From: an uncultured Rickettsiales bacterium
Lineage (GTDB): Bacteria; Pseudomonadota; Alphaproteobacteria; Rickettsiales; UBA1997
Assembly: GCA_934725005.1 (NCBI GenBank)
Contig: CAKVBE010000030.1
Span: 1-9,610, forward strand
Length of the DNA stretch: 9,610 nucleotides
Direction of reading: 5' to 3'
Every line of letters starts with the position of its first letter. Position 1 is the first letter of the stretch. Under the pieces are notes generated by a model. That model worked only from the letters and a program-made list of their open reading frames with translations. It did not search any database and was not told the DNA's origin. Shown here piece after piece: positions 6,346 through 9,610 of this stretch. The translations under genes were made by a program, and so were the position numbers.

Positions 6346-7344
6346 TTATTTTTGAATTAACTTTAATATACCCAAAATGTTTGATGCCGTTATTAATAAA
6401 TTGTCGCTAACGACCCACATATTAATTCCAAATTCTATAGTTGAATCTTCTCTTAATCTTGATATGAACACGCTTTTATCAAGAGAACAATCTTTAGGTG
6501 TTGCATAAACATATTCACTTACATTGTCCAAAAGCATTATATTTTCAGAATCCTCATAAACTTCTCTTAACAAATCCAGATCAACTTTATTTCTACATTC
6601 AACATTTATAGTTTCTGAATGACAATTAAACACTGGCACATTAACAGAAGTTATAGAAGTCTTTATTTCACCATTATATATCTTGTTTATATCTTCACGG
6701 ACATTATATTCATCGCTATATTCATATTCGCTAACGCAATCACCAACTTGTGGTATAACATTAAAAGATATTGGTTTTATAAAGTTTCTTGGTTTTACAA
6801 TATCATTCTCGTAAATCTTTTTTGTACTATCAAATAGCTCATCCATAGCATCTTTTCCATTTCCAGAAACTGCTTGGTAAGTAGAAATAACTAACCTCTT
6901 TATACCAAACATTTTTTTTATCGACTTAACGGCGAGTAACGTTTGTATTGTAATACTGCTAGGACAAGAAATAATTTTATTATCATGTAAATCAGATAAA
7001 ATGTCACCATTTATCTCAGGAATTATCAGCGGGATATTTTTTTCATATCTATATGTACTGCTGGTATCTATTATTAAACAACCAGCCTCTTTCGCTTTTT
7101 CACAATAATGTCGTGTGACTTCGTTGCTATCTAAACAAAAAATAACTATGTCAGCATCCTTAAAATTAAAATGCTGCATACACTCAACCTCAATGGTACT
7201 ATTGCCAAAACTTATCTCTTTTCCCTCAAACTCGTGATCATCCAATAAAATAACGTCATCAGCCAGATAACCATATTCGGCAAGTAGCACCACAATCTTT
7301 CTACCAATATTTGTAGTAGCTCCAACTATTGCTATATTATTCAT
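6346..7344 (-). CDS. asd: Aspartate-semialdehyde dehydrogenase homologue lacking the catalytic cysteine
   Basis: Asd normally reduces aspartyl phosphate to aspartate semialdehyde with NADPH, feeding diaminopimelate, lysine, threonine and methionine. At 332 residues the frame is full length. It keeps the fold landmarks: NIAIVGATTNIG (Rossmann loop, normally GATGxVG), DTSSTYR with phosphate-binding Arg99, IPLIIPEIN, ISTYQAVSGNGKDAMDEL with Gln157, FNVIPQV, and HSE with His242. Key positions differ. NPNCST reads CPSSIT, so Ser130 replaces the nucleophilic Cys. The catalytic-domain Arg before VPV is Asn235 (VNVPVF). The Lys of the EExK region appears to be Asn. The C-terminal DNLRKGAA reads DNLLITAS. 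It starts at ATG 7342-7344 with AAAAGG eight bases upstream, the clearest ribosome-binding site in the operon. It is either a weakly active, repurposed or decaying enzyme. Confidence 0.85.
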   Translation of the reverse strand: MNNIAIVGATTNIGRKIVVLLAEYGYLADDVILLDDHEFEGKEISFGNSTIEVECMQHFNFKDADIVIFCLDSNEVTRHYCEKAKEAGCLIIDTSSTYRYEKNIPLIIPEINGDILSDLHDNKIISCPSSITIQTLLAVKSIKKMFGIKRLVISTYQAVSGNGKDAMDELFDSTKKIYENDIVKPRNFIKPISFNVIPQVGDCVSEYEYSDEYNVREDINKIYNGEIKTSITSVNVPVFNCHSETINVECRNKVDLDLLREVYEDSENIMLLDNVSEYVYATPKDCSLDKSVFISRLREDSTIEFGINMWVVSDNLLITASNILGILKLIQK

Positions 7345-7371
7345 TAACTAAACCTTTTGATATTATGATCG

Positions 7372-7770
7372 TCATTCTGATACTTCATCATCATCTATAT
7401 CTGAATCTTCCTCGTCAAAATCATCACCATCAAATTCCATGTTATCCATAAGTTCATCAAGATTGAAATTATCATCACTGTCATCAAAACTGTCTTCGGA
7501 TTTCAACAAGTCTTTCTTTGCAATATTCTTAATAAACAAATTATCTTTTAAAATATCTTCTTTTAACTTTTCCCTAGCTTCCTGCAAGTCTACATTTTTA
7601 TTTTCTATTTCTTTCAACGATATATATGCGGCTTTATCGTATTTATCATTATCATTTAATTTAGATGGCGAACCAGCTAAAATTGACTTTGCCCTGTTAG
7701 ATGCTAATAATGCCAATTCAAACTTATTTGGAACAACCCCAAGACAATTTTCTATAGATACTGTTTTCAT
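7372..7770 (-). CDS. rpoZ: RNA polymerase omega subunit (RpoZ) with acidic C-terminal tail
   Basis: Omega helps fold and hold the beta-prime subunit and is part of ppGpp site 1 in proteobacteria. The N-terminal half shows the family pattern: TVSIENCLGVVPNKFELALLASNRAKSI followed by a DNDK segment and AAYISLKEIENKNVD. The start is ATG at 7768-7770 (MKTVSIENCL), giving 132 residues. A further upstream TTG (7789-7791) would add seven basic residues not seen in the family. The last 42 residues contain 23 Asp/Glu, a strongly acidic and probably disordered tail. Alphaproteobacterial omegas are often longer than the roughly 90-residue E. coli protein, and this tail is at the acidic extreme. It lies 40 bases after rnd and 27 bases before asd. 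Confidence 0.93.
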   Translation of the reverse strand: MKTVSIENCLGVVPNKFELALLASNRAKSILAGSPSKLNDNDKYDKAAYISLKEIENKNVDLQEAREKLKEDILKDNLFIKNIAKKDLLKSEDSFDDSDDNFNLDELMDNMEFDGDDFDEEDSDIDDDEVSE

Positions 7771-7810
7771 TTTTATTTTTTTAATAAGCAATTAGTATAA
7801 ATTATAATAA

Positions 7811-8422
7811 TTAATGTTCAAATATGTCAACATCAAGCCAACCCTGTAAATCTAAATTTACTCTCGTATTAAGGAATTCAAAACATTTTTTTGCTAGCTC
7901 TTCCCTTTTTTCTCTTTTCAATATATTATCAAGATGTTTCTTTATCTCATGCAAAAACAACACGTCGTTAGCAGCATATTTTACTTGTTCTTCACTAAGA
8001 TTACCACCCCAATAAGAACTTTGTTCTCTTTTTGAAATATCAATTCCAAAAAACTCTTTTATGAGAACTTTTAGACCATGGGTATCAGTATATGTTCTAG
8101 CTATTTTTGAAGCTATTTTTGTACAGTAAACATTCTTTATTGGGAATCCAAAAGTTTTTTGTAATATGGCCATATCAAATCTAGCATAATGCATAATTTT
8201 CAATACATTTTCATTTTTTAGGAGATTAACCAAATTTTGAGAATGTGTATAGTCATTACTTGAAAAATGAACCATATGAGCTTTGTCATCACCAGACGAT
8301 AACTGGACCATGCACAATCTATCTCTAAAATTATTCAAACCTAAAGTTTCTGTATCTATTGCAACTTCATTACCCAAATCAAGACCATCTGGCAAATCAT
8401 TTTCATATAAAGTATAAGACAT
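7811..8422 (-). CDS. rnd: Short RNase D-family 3'-5' exonuclease
   Basis: This 203-residue DEDDy exonuclease should trim tRNA or other RNA 3' ends in the cytoplasm with two metal ions. Exo I is VAIDTETLGL (Asp23, Glu25), Exo II is MHYARFDMAIL (Asp83), and Exo III is VKYAANDVLFLHEI (Tyr149, Asp153). All four acidic residues and the Tyr are present. The substrate-recognising HRDC domains of E. coli RNase D (about 375 residues) are absent. This short form is common in alphaproteobacteria, so it is not a truncation. It is the first gene of the leftward cluster, starting at ATG 8420-8422 without an obvious Shine-Dalgarno, just downstream of a candidate promoter and divergent from efp. Confidence 0.92.
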   Translation of the reverse strand: MSYTLYENDLPDGLDLGNEVAIDTETLGLNNFRDRLCMVQLSSGDDKAHMVHFSSNDYTHSQNLVNLLKNENVLKIMHYARFDMAILQKTFGFPIKNVYCTKIASKIARTYTDTHGLKVLIKEFFGIDISKREQSSYWGGNLSEEQVKYAANDVLFLHEIKKHLDNILKREKREELAKKCFEFLNTRVNLDLQGWLDVDIFEH

Positions 8423-8577
8423 TTTAAAAAATTAACTATATTTAATTACGAATAATTTTATACGGGCTTAATATTAATTCAATAAAAAACTTAGATTGCA
8501 ATATTTATTGATTTTATTTAACATATTTCTTAGTCTATAAGAATATATGATTAATAAGATTAATTAAAAGTAATTAT
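8423..8577. promoter_or_regulatory. Divergent intergenic region between rnd and efp
   Basis: These 155 very AT-rich bases must carry the start signals of both the leftward operon and efp. For efp, TATAAG at 8536-8541 is a reasonable -10. The only recognisable -35 nearby, TTGATT at 8508-8513, is about 22 bases upstream, too far for a standard promoter. No riboswitch-like structure or operator was recognised. Confidence 0.35.
8455..8482 (-). promoter_or_regulatory. Candidate sigma-70-type promoter of the rnd-to-mraY operon
   Basis: On the minus strand TTGAAT (8477-8482) and TAAAAT (8455-8460) are separated by 16 bases, matching the -35 and -10 consensus at 4/6 and 5/6. A start a few bases downstream would give a leader of roughly 25 bases before the rnd ATG. 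The region is AT-rich, so chance matches are expected, but position and spacing are right. Confidence 0.4.
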
Positions 8578-9141
8578 ATGAACGCAAATTCAATTGGTAT
8601 CGGAAACGTTATAAAGTATAAAAATAGATTTTGGATGGTAACAAAAAAAGAGCATGTAAAACCAGGTAAAGGTGGTGCATTTGTTCAAGTTGAAATGAAA
8701 GATATAATGAACGGCACAAAAACCAATGAAAGATTTAGATCTGACGAAGATCTAGAAAAAGCATTTATGGAAGAGAAAACTTTTTCTTATCAGTATGACG
8801 AAGGCGATAAAATAGCTTTAATGGATATGGAAACTTTTGACCAAGAATCATTTTCAAAAGAGTTATTGGGCGACAAAGCAGCTTACTTACAAGAAGGAAT
8901 GGAAGTAAGAGTTTGTTATTGCGAAGGAATGCCAATAGATATTAAACTTCCTGAAACAGTTATACTCGGTATTAAAGAAACTGAACCATCAATAAAGGGT
9001 CAGACTGTTACAAATTCATTTAAACCAGCAATTTTGGAAAATGGAGTAAGAGTTATGGTTCCACCATTTGTTACAACAGAAGATAAAATTGTAGTTAAAA
9101 CAGAAGATTCAACATACGTTGAGAGAGCTGGAAAAAAATAA
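8578..9141 (+). CDS. efp: Translation elongation factor P
   Basis: EF-P binds between the ribosomal P and E sites and relieves stalling at polyproline stretches. Its 187 residues form the usual three beta-barrel domains: about 1-65, 66-128 and 129-187. The functional loop reads HVKPGKGGAFVQVEMKD, with Lys31 at the tip position (Lys34 of E. coli), the residue that is post-translationally modified where a modifying enzyme exists. Domain II and III landmarks include LMDMETFDQ, LPETVILGI, SFKPAILENGVRV and the terminal TYVERAGKK, which closely resemble rickettsial EF-P. No EpmA or EpmB gene is in the window. It is the only rightward gene here, starting at ATG 8578 without a strong Shine-Dalgarno, and converges on lon. 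Confidence 0.97.
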   Translation: MNANSIGIGNVIKYKNRFWMVTKKEHVKPGKGGAFVQVEMKDIMNGTKTNERFRSDEDLEKAFMEEKTFSYQYDEGDKIALMDMETFDQESFSKELLGDKAAYLQEGMEVRVCYCEGMPIDIKLPETVILGIKETEPSIKGQTVTNSFKPAILENGVRVMVPPFVTTEDKIVVKTEDSTYVERAGKK

Positions 9142-9304
9142 TAAACAAGGTGTACGCTAGACGTAACATAGCGTACACAAAAAATTTAAATACTAGATAC
9201 CCACATAGCTAGTTTTACTGTATAGATGTAATACTAGAAAGTTGTAATTTTATCACGAATACAAGTAATCGGTACTGATTTAACAAAACCAATACCACAA
9301 AAAG
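9142..9304. other. Convergent spacer between efp and lon
   Basis: Apart from the hairpin at 9150-9178, this spacer holds only a short direct repeat, ATACTAGA (near 9190 and 9231). No small gene or RNA was recognised. Confidence 0.5.
9150..9178. terminator. Strong hairpin between convergent efp and lon
   Basis: GTGTACGCTA (9150-9159) pairs perfectly with TAGCGTACAC (9169-9178) around a 9-nt loop, beginning eight bases after the efp stop. Read leftward it is followed by CTTGTTTATTATTTTTTT, so it suits termination of lon. Read rightward it is followed by A-rich AAAAAATTT, so it is a poor intrinsic terminator for efp but may stabilise its 3' end. Confidence 0.6.
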
Positions 9305-9610
9305 TTACTTAGTTATCTCTGACTCTTCGTAACCAACCAACAATATTTTAAATGCCTCTTCAATAGTTTTTACTGGTAATATTTCAATATTATCTTTCAC
9401 TTTATCTGGCACTTTTTCAAGATCCTTAATATTATCGTACGGGATTATAGCTTTTTTTATTCCGCCTCTTAGCGCTCCTAATAATTTTTCCTTTAAACCT
9501 CCAATTGGCAATACTCTACCGCTCAAAGTAATCTCACCAGTCATAGCTATATCACTTTTTACTTTCATACCAGTTAAAACTGACATTAATGCACCTGATA
9601 TTGCTATACC
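9305..9610 (-). CDS. lon: ATP-dependent Lon protease, C-terminal part (runs off right edge)
   Basis: The last 101 residues of Lon are visible, and the frame stays open through the right edge starting GIAISGALMSVLTG. The protease-domain signatures are DIAMTGEITLSGRVLPIGGLKEKLL and GGIKKAIIPYDN. They are followed by the usual DLEKVPDKVKD and IEILPVKTIEEAFKILL end. The catalytic Lys of GGLKEK is present (codon at 9491-9493). The catalytic Ser lies a few residues upstream, outside the window. An internal ATG at 9584-9586 is not the true start. Family knowledge: Lon is the hexameric AAA+ serine-lysine protease that degrades misfolded and regulatory proteins in the cytoplasm. It converges with efp across 163 bases. 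Confidence 0.97.
   Translation of the reverse strand, partial: GIAISGALMSVLTGMKVKSDIAMTGEITLSGRVLPIGGLKEKLLGALRGGIKKAIIPYDNIKDLEKVPDKVKDNIEILPVKTIEEAFKILLVGYEESEITK

Noticed and set aside
6619..6837. Plus-strand open frame of 72 codons
   Set aside because: It is antisense to asd, with no ribosome-binding site and no recognisable features.
7439..8015. Plus-strand open frames antisense to rpoZ and rnd
   Set aside because: Their Ser/Leu-rich content mirrors the Asp/Glu and Lys codons of the real genes on the other strand.

Overview
The window is very AT-rich and comes from a bacterium whose proteins look alphaproteobacterial and rickettsial. The EF-P has the Rickettsiales-style GKGGA loop and YVERA tail. 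RNase D is the short form without HRDC domains. The omega subunit carries a long acidic tail, and an exported CxxC protein resembles alphaproteobacterial DsbA. Genes are tightly packed in one block, yet a 1.17 kb stretch is almost empty, as in reduced genomes of intracellular bacteria. I infer a Rickettsiales-like endosymbiont or a relative. The taxon is inferred from family resemblance only.

Layout, left to right. Positions 1-445 hold the start of the GTPase gene ychF, read leftward and running off the edge. Positions 446-1619 contain no convincing gene. Their left third holds a compact cluster of five hairpins (636-764), bracketed by a 12-bp inverted repeat (497-508 and 829-840). The remainder is AT-rich with a few palindromes and a single perfect DnaA box. 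Next comes argR (1620-2069), then a leftward cluster whose reading order is rnd, rpoZ, asd, cvpA-like, DsbA-like, lapA-like, murF, mraY (8422 down to 2210). Most junctions from asd onward are short or overlapping (4-nt and 1-nt overlaps), so this is probably one operon driven from a candidate promoter at 8455-8482. The only rightward gene is efp (8578-9141), divergent from rnd. It converges on the C-terminal end of lon (9305-9610), which runs off the right edge. A strong hairpin lies between efp and lon.

How the genes fit together. Asd normally feeds diaminopimelate synthesis, MurF completes the UDP-MurNAc-pentapeptide, and MraY loads it on the lipid carrier, so the operon has a peptidoglycan-precursor theme. 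Three small envelope proteins (CvpA-like, DsbA-like, LapA-like) sit inside it. RNase D and omega lie upstream.

The most striking observation is that two of the three murein-related enzymes have intact full-length frames but have lost family-invariant residues. Asd has Ser where the catalytic Cys belongs, and Asn where the substrate-binding Arg belongs. MurF has lost the Asp of its DDSYNANP motif and other signature positions. MraY keeps all its catalytic residues. ArgR also departs from consensus at one of its two arginine-binding aspartates. No CRISPR array, complete insertion sequence, tRNA or rRNA was seen.
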